A stretch of DNA of 64,000 bases from Craterostigma plantagineum (lineage: Eukaryota; Streptophyta; Magnoliopsida; Lamiales; Linderniaceae), in contig JAPQWV010000006.1 in the NCBI GenBank assembly GCA_027422505.1, positions 10,406,501 to 10,470,500 on the forward strand. The letters are read 5' to 3'. The notes beneath the pieces were generated by a model, which saw only the letters and a program-made list of their open reading frames with translations, had not been told where the DNA came from and did no database searches. This document shows, in pieces, positions 34,764 to 47,427 of this stretch. A program made the position numbers and the translations under genes. Positions within the stretch are counted from its first letter, which is position 1, and each line of letters starts with the position of its first letter.

Positions 34764-37700
34764 TTAGAGAGGTTTAGGTACCCACTTGTAAATGTGTCCT
34801 CTCAGATTAGCAGATTTAGATGTTGGTTCAGATATGATTCCTAAATTAGTGCAAGTAGGAGCTTTAACAACCCAAGTCAATCTCGAAGAAGTTGAATTGA
34901 GTTTGCCCTTTATAGAAGACTTGGCCTTTTTGCATTTCGTCTTTTTAGGCGGGGATTTAGGAACCCATTTAGGTTGAACCTGGCAGGGAAGATTAATTTC
35001 AGCACGGACAAATGCTTTGGTAGGCTTGATCGAGAAAAAGATCTTTTCTTTGGATAGTCTCCTAAGGTGCTTGGGAGATTCAATCTTCACGGGATACCTT
35101 AGGTGAGGACAAGCATGAATAGTGTCATATGCTTTCTTAATGGCTGGATCTTGTTTCCTACGAGTCTTTCTAGAGCCATTGCTTTAGAATGATTATTTTT
35201 TATTGCTGATGTAGAGCCTATTTCGAAATTAGTGCTTCTAAAAGTGGTAGGTTGAAGAGAACATGTGGAAGCAATTATTTTAAGAGAAGAAACGGCTCTT
35301 TTATTTCTACGAGTGTCTTTTATTTGTACAGAAGGAGATATATTCTTAGAAGCATTCAACTCTACGGACTCCTTCTCTAATTTTAAACTAGACACTCTCG
35401 CCTTCGACTGTAATGATGGCCCTACGCTCCTTGTATACATAGGTGAAACAGGATTAGATTAGAATTTTTCAAAATATTATTTTACGTTTCTCATCTTTTG
35501 AAGCCACTTTCTCTTTCTTCACGCTTTTTAGAATGATCTTATTAGTTGAGGGAGTTGCGTGAGAAATAGCTTGTGAGATGGAGGAAGCTTTGAGAGTTTC
35601 CATCTCCTTTGTGAACATTTTCTTTTTAGTTTCAAAAATTCTCTCTTTCTTTTTCTAAAGAAGCCCTTAACTCTTCTATTTTTCTAACAATTGGGGGTAT
35701 ATGGAGAGAATTTTCAGAATGATGAATATGCACTTCCTCCGATTTAGAACGATCTTCGGGAAGATAAATTGACTCAAAGCTCCAACTCTTGGGAAGTTCC
35801 CTAGTTCTGTCACTTTGATTCAATTCAGTGTAGAAAAAGGGAATTTCAGCATTAGTCTTGGATTTTCCCTTAGCTTCTTCTAACGCGTTAATTTATTTTT
35901 TATATTAGTAAAAACCATAAGAGATGCTAGTCCTAGACCCATGTACTTGACATCATAAAGTTGTTTGCAGTCAACTTTCTTCAAGTGTCGTGGATTCTCG
36001 AAGCCTAAGCAAACTTATAATCACAAAATTCTATGTCCTTGGGCTGATTCAAAAATAAGTCTGATCAGTTTGATCACTTTTTACAAGAAGATCTTCTAAT
36101 TTCTTAATCTTAGTATAAAGTTCTTACGTTCGGCATCTAAGGTAGTATAGTTAATTAGAGCAGTGCTCTTTTGGCTTGACAGGTATCTAGACTCTTCCTA
36201 ATTCACTAATCCTAGAATTAGATTTTTCAAATTCAGCCTCTAGACTAGTGACCTTTTTAGTTCCTGCTTCAAGTCTACTTTTAACAAGACTCTTCTCATC
36301 GAAGTTCCTTAATAGACATTTGTGGTTATTGTCTAACATGTCCTCTAGCACATTTATTACCGAACTATGCTGTTCTAATGAGATATGCTTAGTCTCATAT
36401 GATTGGAGTCTCTTAGTTAATTCGTCTATTTTGAGACAAGAGCTCCTAAGATATTCTTTGAGACTAGCTATGGTTTCCTTAGACTTAAGAAGCTTTTTCT
36501 CTATGTTTATACTTCGTTCCTGCTCAAGTACCATGTTAGCAAATTTTTAATTTAATTCAGCTAACAGTCAGAATGTATAAAGTCAGAGGTTTCTACCTCA
36601 TCGGATGTAGTGGATGCATTATCGGATGCATTAGCGAGATTTTCAGCGTCAGAATCTGAGCTGTCCTCTAGCCAGTGATACTGTTCCGCCATTAGAGCTA
36701 CTCGAGCTTCCTTCTGTTTTGTAAGTTGAAGCTTCCTGGATTAGTAGTTAGCATCCTTCTTCTTTGGAAGGGTACACTCTTTTGCAAAGTGACCAGTTTT
36801 CCCACAGTTGAAGCATTTAAGTGGGTCTTTAGAGGTTGTGGCTTCTGAGGACTCAGTTGGTTTCTCTTTGTTCGAGCTTGTAGTTCGAAGACGATTAGCG
36901 ATGACTTCTTCTTAGTGTATTGCTTCGTCATCATCTGGGCAATTAAGACTAACTATTTCCCAAATTCTCTGACTTCATGAGGAAGCTCTGAATCCTATGG
37001 TTCCTCATCCTCTGAAGAGCTGGGAAGCTTGACATGCTTTTCCTAGCGTTAGTGGGAGCTCCTCTTATCTGAAACTAAGGCTATGGAGTCTTCGGCCTGT
37101 TTGCCCTTTTGCTCTTTTTGTATCTCGCAGATGTCTTCTTCATGTTGAGCGAGGTTGTAAAAAACAGCATGAATATCCAACCCACCCAAGTCTTTGTTCT
37201 CTCAGAGTTGAGTGGATATCTTTTTCCATTCGTTGGGCAGCGAGGACAGAAACCGAACATCCATCTCCATGTTTGTCTTCTTGATACCAATTTTCCTCAT
37301 TTCATTGAGAAGGGTGAGGTACCACTGATAAAGATCATGTAAACTCTCCTCATTTCATTGACGCCTACTTCGATTCTTTGCATCACCTTTCCAGTTCATC
37401 CCACATTCCTTTAGTTGTTGGGGGCTATCTATCTGTCTATAAATATCGTTGGGGATGCCCTGCATTAGTTTGTTCTTGGCTATCAGATCTGCCTTCGCTC
37501 TTCTTTTCTCAGTATCGTCGTACTCGCTTGGTAGTTTCACAGCCTAGTGGTTTTGACTGGAGGATTATTCGAGCTATCACCTTCTTGATTTATATAAATA
37601 ACTTTTGGTCTCTCAAAGAGTCATTTGAGCAAGTCTTCATCCTGATCTTTAAGCTCAATGAAATTCAAGAACCGACTCCTCCACACTGTGTATTCGCCTC

Positions 37701-37830
37701 TTTTGAAAATTGGAGGACGATTGTCATTTCCAAGAGAGTAAGCATCCATTTTCGTTTGTTGAGTTGATGAAGGATCGTCGTTTGTTGTTTTGATGATTTG
37801 GACTGATGTTATGTGCTTCACAAGTAGCAA
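34764..37830 (-). pseudogene. gag of SIRE-like copy 3, frameshifted
   Basis: Colinear with copy 2 gag. The N-terminal MDAYSLGNDNRPP block is near 37750, and the region past LIAKNKLMQGIPNDI is at 37540-37355. The zinc knuckle is at 36774-36815 on the plus-strand scale, with its last part changed to FAKEC. The coiled coil spans 36534-36187 and the lysine-rich tail 35090-34764. Several stops and shifts. Confidence 0.75.
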
Positions 37831-38798
37831 ATTAGTTAGTAGCGTTTGTAACTAAAGCAGTCGGGAATTATTTTTCAATCTTTAGAGTTTGATCGAAAAT
37901 AATTTTGTCGTAGTAAAATGTAATCGTTACTGTTCTTGTGCGAGAATGTCTGTCAGCGAAAAATTTTAAGAGCGAAGAAAATTGCTCAAAATCTTTCGAT
38001 CGAGAAAATTTCAAAATCATGAATTTATTTCGATCGCAAGAAACAGTACGTTTCGTAAGTTTCTCGCTGTGTCAAAATAGATTCGTTGACTGGAAAAGTT
38101 TTTCGACCGTAAATGATTTTCGCTAGGTCAAACTTTAATAGTCTGACCGAAAATGTTTTTCCACGGAAAGTTTTGCCAGCGCAAAGGTCAAAATTGATCT
38201 CGTCGAAAAAGTTCGCTTGATAACGCACGAGAAATTTTTCAACTAAAATCGCTTCTGATTACGATGACTTTAGCCGCTGACTTAGAGTTCTGACCGAGAA
38301 AAATTATCGCGCAAAGCTTTCGATCGAGAAATTAATTCGATCGAAGACTCTAGCGAGAACAATTGAAATCGCACAAACAGTCTTAGAACCCTAATTAACA
38401 CTGATTTCGGTAGAAAACGTGAACTAGACAGTGAAATTACAGGTATCTGCTCGTAATCAGCTGATGAATACGCACGAACAAACAATTAAACATGTCATGA
38501 AGCAAAATGTATCAAATTTGAGCAAAATCAGAACATGTAAGAGTTCTACGCCCGAATAGTAACTTCTCAAATCCAATCGAATCTGCTAAATTGATGTTCT
38601 AAACATAACCAATCTAATCGCAAACTATTTTTAGCACTAAAACGAGCACAGAGACACCAAATTCAAATCAAATAAGCACAGAATTGAGCTATCAGATCAA
38701 AATTGAATATCGCACCGAAACTGTTCTTCGATGGAACAGTTCCAGAATTAAATTTCGATCCTATTCTAACAATTTTCGATTCAAGGCATAATGAATCT
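37831..38798 (-). other. untranslated leader of SIRE-like copy 3
   Basis: Homologous to the copy 2 leader; the CGATCGAGAAA and TTTTTCGACC motifs recur. Confidence 0.7.
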
Positions 38799-38810
38799 GC
38801 TCTGATACTA
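38799..38810 (-). other. primer-binding site of copy 3
   Basis: On the plus strand GCTCTGATACTA, one mismatch from the complement of the initiator Met tRNA end, two bases from the LTR. Confidence 0.8.
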
Positions 38811-38812
38811 AT

Positions 38813-39157
38813 TTTTAGGTCCTAATTTATCAACACTACGATCCTAGACTTCAATCCTAAGGAAATCGATTAGAATTATAGAAATATAATTTCGATCGAA
38901 AACCTTCGTTGAAGAACTTCGAGAGATAATTCGTGTAGTGAGAGACTGTTTTAATTTTCTCTCTCTAAAGTTGGATTGTGAAGCCTTTCGGATCAATTGA
39001 CTACAATTCTCTATCAAGCTCAAATGTGTACAAGGTAATTATACCAAACATACTTGGTATAAATAATAAGTCCTAAACTAAGGACATATACAAATAAAGC
39101 CTCTAATTACAAGGACAGCTAATGAAATCAAAGCACAATTACAAATGATATTCTACA
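38813..39157 (-). repeat. 5' LTR of SIRE-like copy 3 (345 bp)
   Basis: Same family as the other three LTRs. The terminal TGTTA on the plus strand has decayed to TTTTA, and the other end is TTCTACA. It carries more small differences than its mate. Confidence 0.85.
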
Positions 39158-40250
39158 GAAACATGCTTACCATCAGGGTCAAAGGGAGATACTAAGGGGA
39201 AAGGCCAAAATGGTGAAGTATCCCTGGATACGTCGCTACCTCCACCATGCTGAACTTCCTCGCGGCAGCCAGATTGTTCAAAAGGCCAAGAGCCGCCTCA
39301 TTCTGTTCATAGCACTCGGGCTCGATGTTGGAAAGCCGCTGGGGCATTCTATGAACCCACTGCGATGGCTCAATCGGCGCCACAAAAAAAAGGATGCCAC
39401 TCCTTATCTATGCCATGAGAACTTTTGTCAAAGAAATGGACGGAACCACGGGGGTTCGCACTCAGGTAAAAAAAAGGCAAGGTAGGCTTACGTTGAAACT
39501 AAGAAAGGACAAGTTTAGCAGAGGGTTGCCCGGTAAGAAAGGACAAGTTCAGGGGCAGCTGATAAGCTGCAGACACAGAGGCCAAGAAAGGGTGAACCCG
39601 GTAGGTGGAAAATTCGCTCGTTGGTTAGTATGGGATAGCAAAACATGAAAATTGTCGGTGTGAAAGCCCTCGGAGGCTGATTTCTTCAGTCATCGATAGG
39701 ATGACCTGGATGGGCCAAATACTTTCCAGGCATCGGCACAACGGAAGACGTATCAACAGGGGGTGAGAGGAAGAAGGCAAGAACGGCTTAGAAGACGTCG
39801 CGTTCTTGCGACGAGGCTTTCCGTTTAGGCCCTTTTTGGGTTGTAGCACCCGACGTAGCAGAAGAGGCGGAGAGGCCCGGTGACGACGAATGCGTGTCCT
39901 CGGGAACGTTACCAGACATAACTTCGCCGAGCAAGTACAAACAGAAAAAGAACTAAGACGAAATCGTCGATTACGCGAGAAGGAAGAGAAGAAACGAGGG
40001 ATTACCTGATGGAATGGCAGATTGAAATACGGTCTTGAGCGTTGTGTGATTTTGGGCGAGAATGGCGATAAGAACCCTAAAGAATGACGATTGGGGATTT
40101 TCTGCTAAGTATGAGAGAGGTTTTGGAAAAAATGGGGGAAATGAAAAGAAATGATGCCTCGAAAGTTTCAAAATGTAAGTAAGAGGGGAAGAGAGAGAAA
40201 ACGTAGTTTCGGGACACGTGTCTCTAGGTTTGTATCATTTTTCTGCAGGA
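39158..40250 (-). pseudogene. unidentified coding-like remnant, minus strand
   Basis: Two blocks look protein-coding on the minus strand. One starts at an ATG at 39919 (MSGNVPEDTHSSSPG), is rich in S, T and P with a basic KRK patch, and meets a stop near 39797. The other is a 63-codon stretch at 39383-39192 with plausible globular composition (PSQWVHRMPQRL, GLLNNLAAARKF). They may be parts of one broken ORF, perhaps from an element gag or a captured gene. I do not recognise the family. The sequence between 39930 and 40200 is non-coding in appearance and could be its upstream region. Confidence 0.3.
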
Positions 40251-40559
40251 GGCTCAGAGTCAATCCAATCGAAGCAAAGTGAGGCAGAACATCTGGGAGG
40301 ATTCAGAGAAAAGAAGGAGGAATGCTTTCTTAATAATACTCCGAACTGCAATACTTAGCATATTGCAACTCAGAGTAGGGGGACTGGTTGATAGGGCGAC
40401 CTCCGATCCAGCATTCCTCCTAACCTGACTACCTGCAGAAAGTAACTTTTAGGATAAGGTGGCAGATAAGAGGGAGAGCTAGAGATCAGATGTCCCGTAC
40501 GGAACAAATAAGAAAGGCCCTGACAACGAGATGATTTGAGCGGGAAATATTGGATAGGG

Positions 40560-41010
40560 CCGACCAAGGGACACATGGAAGGCATTGAGTGGACGACATT
40601 GTAGCCAGAAAGGAGGTGCGCCAGTCTGACAATAGTACATCTGCAACTGTTGTCTCTGCTAGGTTGTACCAGGGATTGCAGTCAAGTGGTCCCAAAGGAC
40701 AGCCAATTGGAAAGGAGAGGCCAAACGGATATATTGAGAAGGAAAGAAAGGAAGGGCAGGATCATATTCACATCAGATACCAAAACACTTAGATAATTTT
40801 TCTTGTAGCCATCTTCTCCACCATTAACGCACTGTAACGAGAGAAGTGAGCTCGAGTGTGTATTTCTCCACTGTGAATAGTGAATACTGTTTTCGGCGAC
40901 TCGTGGACGTAGGACATCTGTCCGAACCACGTAAATCTATGTCTCTTTGTTTCTAGCACTAAGTCACATATTCACACATTAAAATACCAACCCAGTCCGT
41001 TTCACTTGTC
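40560..41010 (+). repeat. fragment resembling a copia LTR
   Basis: The stretch GACTCGTGGACGTAGG...CCGAACCACGTAAATC near 40900 is a motif commonly seen near the 3' end of plant copia LTRs. No boundaries or second LTR were found, so this is a remnant at best. Confidence 0.4.
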
Positions 41011-41561
41011 AACTCCAATTTCCCGGACCAAATCTTGTTGATCGGGGTCATACCCGTGTCAGTAAGTAATAACATATACAATACCATGGACGGTTGATCT
41101 AAACTGGTGGGTTTGTAATCGACGAGGTCAAATATAAGGATAGTTACAAAGTTGCTTACGAAGAGGATAAGAACATGTAAGATAAATATAAAGAGTGGCA
41201 TGTAACAAAATGGTATAAAATGTCACTTTCGGTTTGATCATGACAGTGTTTTACAGCAGAAAACTGCTTATGAAGAAAGCTTGAGCCAAGTAAATGTTGC
41301 TATGGAGGATTGTACGCAGCAATGACAATTGACAATTCATTCGAGACGAACAAGAAAAATGAATTCGGGATGCTTTGGTCAAAACGTCGGAGGATTCTAG
41401 AAGCGAATTTTGTAGTGATCTTGGTGATGAAAATGGTATCTGACATTTTAAAACACTGTGTTATTGGCAAATTGTTTAGTGAACTCACTAAATAAGCCTA
41501 ATAACCAAATTGTTTGGCTGGTTCAATGTTAGTGTTTTAGTTGGTTGTTTTCTTCTTTTTC

Positions 41562-42542
41562 TGTTGGGTTGTTTTTTATGGGACCAACAACCCATCTAGT
41601 CCAGCAACACAAACGAAACAATCCACATGTGCAATAATGAAGCAAGTTGATTAAACAATATATACCATGATGTATTACAGTGACGATTCTTGCTTGTAGA
41701 ATTGCCTATAAAAGGCACGATGCCTCATCGAGAAGAGCCCCCAAAGTGAAAGAAGAAAGAGCCAGTGCGAGGGAGACAGAAGGAAATCCTGCTGGAGAAG
41801 GGGTTGAACGCGGAGTGAATCACGTGGAGGAAAGGCAGATGACGGGTATATTCGGTTGGGTAGTTGCACATAGGATTGGCCGTTGAGTGATTCAAGTGGT
41901 GTAGGACCGAAATTCTTGATTCGGGATATGTGTTGATGGGTACAAGAAAGGCAAATGGATATTCATGGTATTTACGAACGGGTCACTCTCAAGTTTAGAC
42001 TCTCCGGGTTGTGAGCTTGACGGTGCTGAAGATGATGCTGGGGTGGATATTGAATGTGACTGGAGGGGGAGAATTGATTGGACCAACAATCCATCTAGTC
42101 CAGCCACACAAACGAAACGATCCCTTGTGCAATAATGAAGCAAGTTGATTAAACTAATATATACCATGTATTGATGATTCTTGCTATTGCCTATATAAGG
42201 CACGATGCCTCATTAGAGAAGAGCACCCCAAAGTGAAAGAAGCAAGAGCCAGTGCGATGGAAAAGTGAGAGGGAAAAACTTATCCATCTTCGGGTGGATA
42301 AGGGCGAGAGCGGATTTTAGTTTTACCGGGGTAGTTGGATACAAACTATTACTCGGATGGGTAAGCGGTCTCGAGTCCGTGTAGTATTCTCAATATAGTA
42401 AAGTTGATGCTCTCCGTGGAGGTAGGCGGTATTCGCCGAACCACATAAAAATCTCGTATTCTCTCCTGTTGTCCCGATAAAACTGTCGCGGGTCCAAAAT
42501 CAACCTTCCACTGGACCCGAAATATTACTGCTAACCCCAACA
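41562..42542 (+). repeat. probable degraded solo copia LTR with an internal duplication
   Basis: It begins TGTTGGGTTG and ends AACCCCAACA, inverted TG/CA ends. The GCGGTATTCGCCGAACCACATAAA motif near 42430 resembles the end of copia LTRs. Inside, a segment of about 190 bp is duplicated at a 499 bp offset (41581-41775 and 42080-42265); both copies contain a TATA-like element (TATAAAAGGC or TATATAAGGC) followed by ACGATGCCTCA. Flanking 5-mers do not match, so target duplication is unproven. Confidence 0.45.
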
Positions 42543-43524
42543 GTTTTTGTTTCGTGGATTCGCGAATCTCCCAGGTTGGGGGTTTAGTCTCCTCGTGTAT
42601 GAGTTGTTTCCTCTACTTGGTGGAGGTTCTGTTCGAAGAAGACGAGCTTTTTAAAATAAAGACAGAAGATAATGAAAATTTGAGGGCACTGATATTGTAT
42701 TTTCATACTAGATTTTTAGCAGGTCTTGTAATTTTGAAAAATGTTTTTCTTTCCGGTGATATACTTGGAAGCAAATTATGTTACACCTCGAGCCTCTAGG
42801 CAAATTATGGTACTATATCGGATCGATTTTGATACCTGCTCAAGACTTATTAGATAATCATAATTCATAATATTCATTTTGTTGACGCAAAAATAATTCG
42901 AGTCTCCTGGCCCAGCTAGAGTGAGTATCGAATTATTACCAACCCTATATATCACAACACATCGTCTAATATAATGACCTAACTCCTAACACTGTCACAA
43001 CATTCATTAAATGCAATATTTCAACTGATCCATAACTACTTATCCATTAATAGTTATATTTTAAAGGCGAAAATCAAATTGATGAGTGATGGTAAAATTA
43101 AACGGAAAAAAAATAGGCAAACAAAGAAAATATTGCGTGGATGCCTTTCGAAGGATGACTTATCAACTGCACACCAGCTGCATATTTGGACTTCGCAACA
43201 TTCAATCTTTTTCCCACCAACCATTTCGGCTCGTTAATAGGTCCACATATAATTTACTCCTTTTTCTCCTCCTATATATATAATTATAGAGAAATACTAA
43301 TACTTTTCCCTTGGACTTCGGTATTTGTTAAATTTAAGGGCCAAATTCAAAAATAGATTAGTCTCGGAAAAATCTTCAGATTGATTCATTACCAATCTCG
43401 ACACGTAAAATAATAATCGTCTTTTGACCATTAAATCCAAGGGTTTATGTTAAAAATGAATTGATGATAAATAAAACAATCGCTATAATGCAATAATATA
43501 GCAAAGCCTACTAAATATGTTGAA
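42543..43524. other. unassigned AT-rich sequence
   Basis: No gene, repeat end or recognisable domain was found. An 81-codon open stretch on the plus strand at 42554 has no recognisable features. Confidence 0.3.
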
Positions 43525-44339
43525 TAGGGTTGTCAATGGGGCGGGGATCCGCCCCGAATAGTACGGGAAATCCCCGCTACTCTACCCCCGCGGGGCGGGG
43601 ACGGGGGAAGATTTTTCCCGGCGGATGTCCCCGTCCCGTCCCCTATAATTAAGATAATAGTCATTATATTCAATTAATATTATTATAAGATAAAAAAATA
43701 TTAAAATATACTTTGTATAATATAAATATATTAAAATGTTGTTTAAAGGGGATTCAACACTTAAATACCTACATCAATAAAAATAAGACAGATCAGTCCC
43801 TAGTCAGCTCCATTTTTAATCTAGGTACCTAGTTGAATTTTATTTTACTGATAGGTACCTAACTGACGGATTTACCCCTGCTAAAACAACTTTATTACAT
43901 CTTTTACCTTTTTCTCATTCACGTTCGTTCATTCCTAAACAAAGAAAGTTCTCACTCTCCCAAATCCAAATCGCAGATTTAATCCCAGAAATCAAGCCGT
44001 GTTCGTTGTTGCTTCAGATTCAACGTCGTCTGTCCACTCGTTCGTCGTGGTTTCCCCTTCTGAAATCGGTAGGTAAGTCATTCGCAGTAATACCGTACGT
44101 CGTCGCATTTCGTCGCAGTATTCCGTCCTCAATAGGCTTGCATCTAGTTTGATTTTGCCATTATTAGTTGGGTTTAAGCATTTTCAGTTAATGTTCGTAA
44201 CAATGGCTGCGTGTTTTTGGAATAACATCGATTTGTTGTTCGATTAGGGGTTTTTTGTACTTGTATTTTCGGATGGGTGAATTAACTGTTGCCGATTTGG
44301 ATTTTTTTGGAATGGGTTGATTTTGATTTGTTCTAATGA

Positions 44340-44690
44340 GGTCAATTTGTTTTGGTACTACATTATCACTGCATTTGGTACCCTCTGTTTGGGCAAAGTG
44401 GTACCCCTTGCGTGAATAAATTGGTACTGCTTGTTAACTGGTTTTTTCAAATGAGGTCAATTTATTTTGGTACTACATAATCACTGCATTTGGTACTCTC
44501 AGTTTGGGCAAATTGGTACCCCTTGTTTGAATAAAATGGTACTGCTTGTTAACTGCTTTTGGTAACCTCTGTTTGGTACATAATTAATTTGTTTTGGTAC
44601 TACATTATCACTGCTTTTGGTAACCTCTGTTTGGGCAAATTGGTACCCCTTGTGTGAATAAAATGGTACTTCTTTTTGACAGTAGATTTT
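44340..44690. repeat. three tandem units of about 115-125 bp
   Basis: Each unit contains TTTTGGTACTACATTATCACTGC, CTCTGTTTGGGCAAA, TGGTACCCCTTG and ATGGTACTGCTTG in order. The third is truncated. Located just inside the left MULE end. Confidence 0.7.
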
Positions 44691-45099
44691 TTGCAGAAGC
44701 CTCCGCGGAACAGATCTGAGCCGTCTTCAAGGTTCCATCCTGCGCTGTTTTGATCTACCATAAGTAATTTGGAGGGTAGGATGACCCCAGATAAAAAAGA
44801 AGCTATAGAAAGGTCTCCGTTTCACTTTTTGTAGATATGCTTAAGATGTCACATTCGTTTGCTCGAATTGTGGCATTGATAAAGCGTTATAGTGTATCGT
44901 ACTTCTATGGCTGCTTGCATTTTACGTGACGAGCACAATTGTATGCTTGATCTGTTTGGTTAAGTTACTTGAATATGATGTGAGACCGTTTGGAGACTTT
45001 GTTTATGTAGGTTAACTTCTTTTGAGTTTGGGATGAGACCGTTCTGAGACTGTTGGATTTTGTTCATGACTCAGTATTGTTCGCTTGTTGTGTAGTTCT

Positions 45100-47000
45100 G
45101 TAAATTTGTCCGTCTATTATGCAGTACCATAGGTTTTTATATTGTCGTACCTTTTCTTTTACACACAGAGTACCATAATATGCAGCTTAATCGTACCATT
45201 AGGTACAAATATACAGTACCAAAATAGAAGATATGAAGAACCTTGTCTTCTATATTACCGTACCACGTCTTTTACACACGGAGTACCAAAATATGCAGCT
45301 TAATCGTATCATTATGTACATATATGGTGTACTATAAACAGAAGATATGAAGTACCTAGTCTTTGATATTACCGTACTAGAACTTTTACACAGTACTTTA
45401 ATATGCAGGTTAATAGTACCACTGGATATATATATATATATCGTACCATAAACATAATATATGAAGTACCTTGTCTGTTGTACCATTATGTTGATATATG
45501 GCGTCAGAAGATATAGAGTACCTTGTCTTTTATATTACCGTACCATATCGCTTACATATAGCGTACCCTAAGTGCAGGTTAACCGTACCAATACGTAAAT
45601 ATATACCGTACCTTATATATCGCACATGAAGTACCTTATCTGTTGTACAGTAAGGTACTTTGTGATTTACAGAAGGTACCTTAACAATTACCTATATAGT
45701 ACCATAACGTGCAGGTTTATCGTATCTATAATTGCATATATACAGTACCAAATTTTGAAAGTATATCGTACCATTTGTTATACGATCAAAAAAAATACAT
45801 TCCTAATCGAATCGCGGTGTCATGCGTGATTTTGACAATACCTAACAATATCGGAATGAAAAAAAATGTGAAAGCCTAATGCATCGAATTCGCAGATGTA
45901 GCACTCACCACATTATTCAAATTATGTTGTAGATGTTCTTGCTTGTATCCTTATACTATAATGAATCATGGTATTCTAAGATTTACTTCATGCGTGCGGG
46001 GCGTAATGCACCGAATTTGATCTGAAATGTAGTTAATACTATATATTATTGGTCTACGGTGGTTCGAGATGAAAACGTAATTCGATCGACCTCGAAAACT
46101 ACTAACCCTAGTATGACGTATCATATATATAAGGGACAACGTACCTTAAATATCTTTGTAGGGGTACCTATCGTTTTGTTTAAAGCGTACCAACGCAGCC
46201 ACGGTTGCAGTACCCAAAATTACATATGACATGAAACATTTTATTAAACCCAACTGACATGTCAGATGAGCTGTCTTTTATTATTTAAAACCTCGGATGT
46301 CAGAATCTGTCCAAACATGACATAGAAAATGTCAGAAATCTGTCCACTCATGACTGAAAACGTCAGAAAAGTATGCAATCATTACTGAAAAAAGTCAGAA
46401 ATTGTCTAATCCTCTATCCACATCAACACATGCTGAAATGCTTCGTTTCTGACGGAATATAGCCAAGTCTTAAATTCAAAGTTTTACTTTAATTTATACG
46501 GTACCTACTTCTGAAAGGATACAGTACCATATGTCGTACACTTAGAGTACCTATATTACCTATATTACAGTACCAAGGCAGCGTATATTAACGTACCAAA
46601 TGTATAGCAAACTGGCATAGGTTACGATACCAAACATGCAGGTCGTAGGGTACTAAACTGGCATATATGACCGTACCAAACATGCACATCTTACCGTACT
46701 AAACTTGCATATCTTATGGTACCAAACTGGCATGTATTACAGTAACAAAATTACATATATTACTGTACCAAATGTGCATATCTTACTGTACCAAACTGGC
46801 ATATATTACGGTGCTAAATTTGCATAGCTTAGGGTACCAAACTAGCAGTCAGTACAATACCAAATTTACATATATTACGTTACCAAAACTGCATCTATTA
46901 CTGTACCAAACTGGCATTCATTACAGTACCAAATTTACATATAATACGGTACCAAATGTGCATATCTTACTGTACCAAACTGGTAGTCATTACAGTACCA
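45100..47000. repeat. degenerate short-period array centred on GTACC
   Basis: GTACC/GGTAC recurs roughly every 12-30 bases. The most regular part, about 46580-47000, approximates a 23 bp unit of the type GTACCAAACTGGCATATATTAC, alternating with GTACCAAATTTACATATATTAC. The earlier part (45100-45800) has ATATGAAGTACCTTGTCT units. Short open frames here are translations of the repeat. Confidence 0.7.
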
Positions 47001-47172
47001 AATTTAGACAAAAACAATGAGCCATATCCTATTGACACATTTGAACAAAACGATGACCTACTGGCATCATTTAGGCAAAAAGAATGAGCCAATACCATAC
47101 AAAAGAGCACCGAAAAAGGTTATGAGACCAAAAGCAAAAAGAAAATACATGGAAAATACGGACGCTACGTCG

Positions 47173-47427
47173 TTACGGCTTCTGTACAAGTACGGCTTCT
47201 GTACATGAAAAATCCGCATTTTCTTTCAATGTCGAGTACAAACTTTGGAACGGAACTTGATACTTTATTGAGTCATGCCGGGAATCGATATCCGACCACC
47301 TTCTTTGGAGGGATACGTATATATCGATAAGCGTCGTTGCTTCATTGATTAATAGTAAGGAAGACTCCTTTTTATACTCACACATTGCAAATAACGTCCT
47401 GCCATCAAACGAATTTGCAGACGCCAT
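47173..47427 (-). pseudogene. possible N-terminal exon of a MULE transposase (mudrA-like)
   Basis: An 85-codon minus-strand frame starts at the ATG ending at 47427 (MASANSFDGRTLFAMCEY). The segment SLLLINEATTLIDIYVSLQRRW...YQVPFQ...YSTLKENADF has the strand-helix-strand pattern of the ubiquitin/PB1-like N-terminal domain of many plant MULE transposases (pattern recognition only). Upstream, a 5' UTR intron fits well: donor AG|GTAAGT at 47832 and acceptor TTTTAGCAG|G ending at 47449, with transcription starting in the right terminal repeat. No zinc-binding or DDE transposase domain follows, so it is a remnant. Confidence 0.4.

Larger units (their letters stand above)
33712..39157 (-). mobile_element. 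SIRE-like copia element, copy 3, internally deleted
   Basis: On the minus strand: 5' LTR (39157-38813), PBS, leader, gag, protease, then a direct jump to the last 100 or so codons of the env-like ORF, polypurine tract and 3' LTR (34063-33712). Integrase, RT, RNase H, spacer and most of the env-like ORF are missing. The left LTR is also flanked by a leader, so it is shared with another minus-strand copy. Confidence 0.87.

Noticed and set aside
41557..42547. Target duplication around the probable solo LTR
   Set aside because: Flanking 5-mers TTTTC and GTTTT differ.
46500..47020. Regular short repeats resembling a CRISPR array
   Set aside because: The repeats are degenerate, have no unique spacers and sit in a plant Mutator-like element; there are no cas genes.
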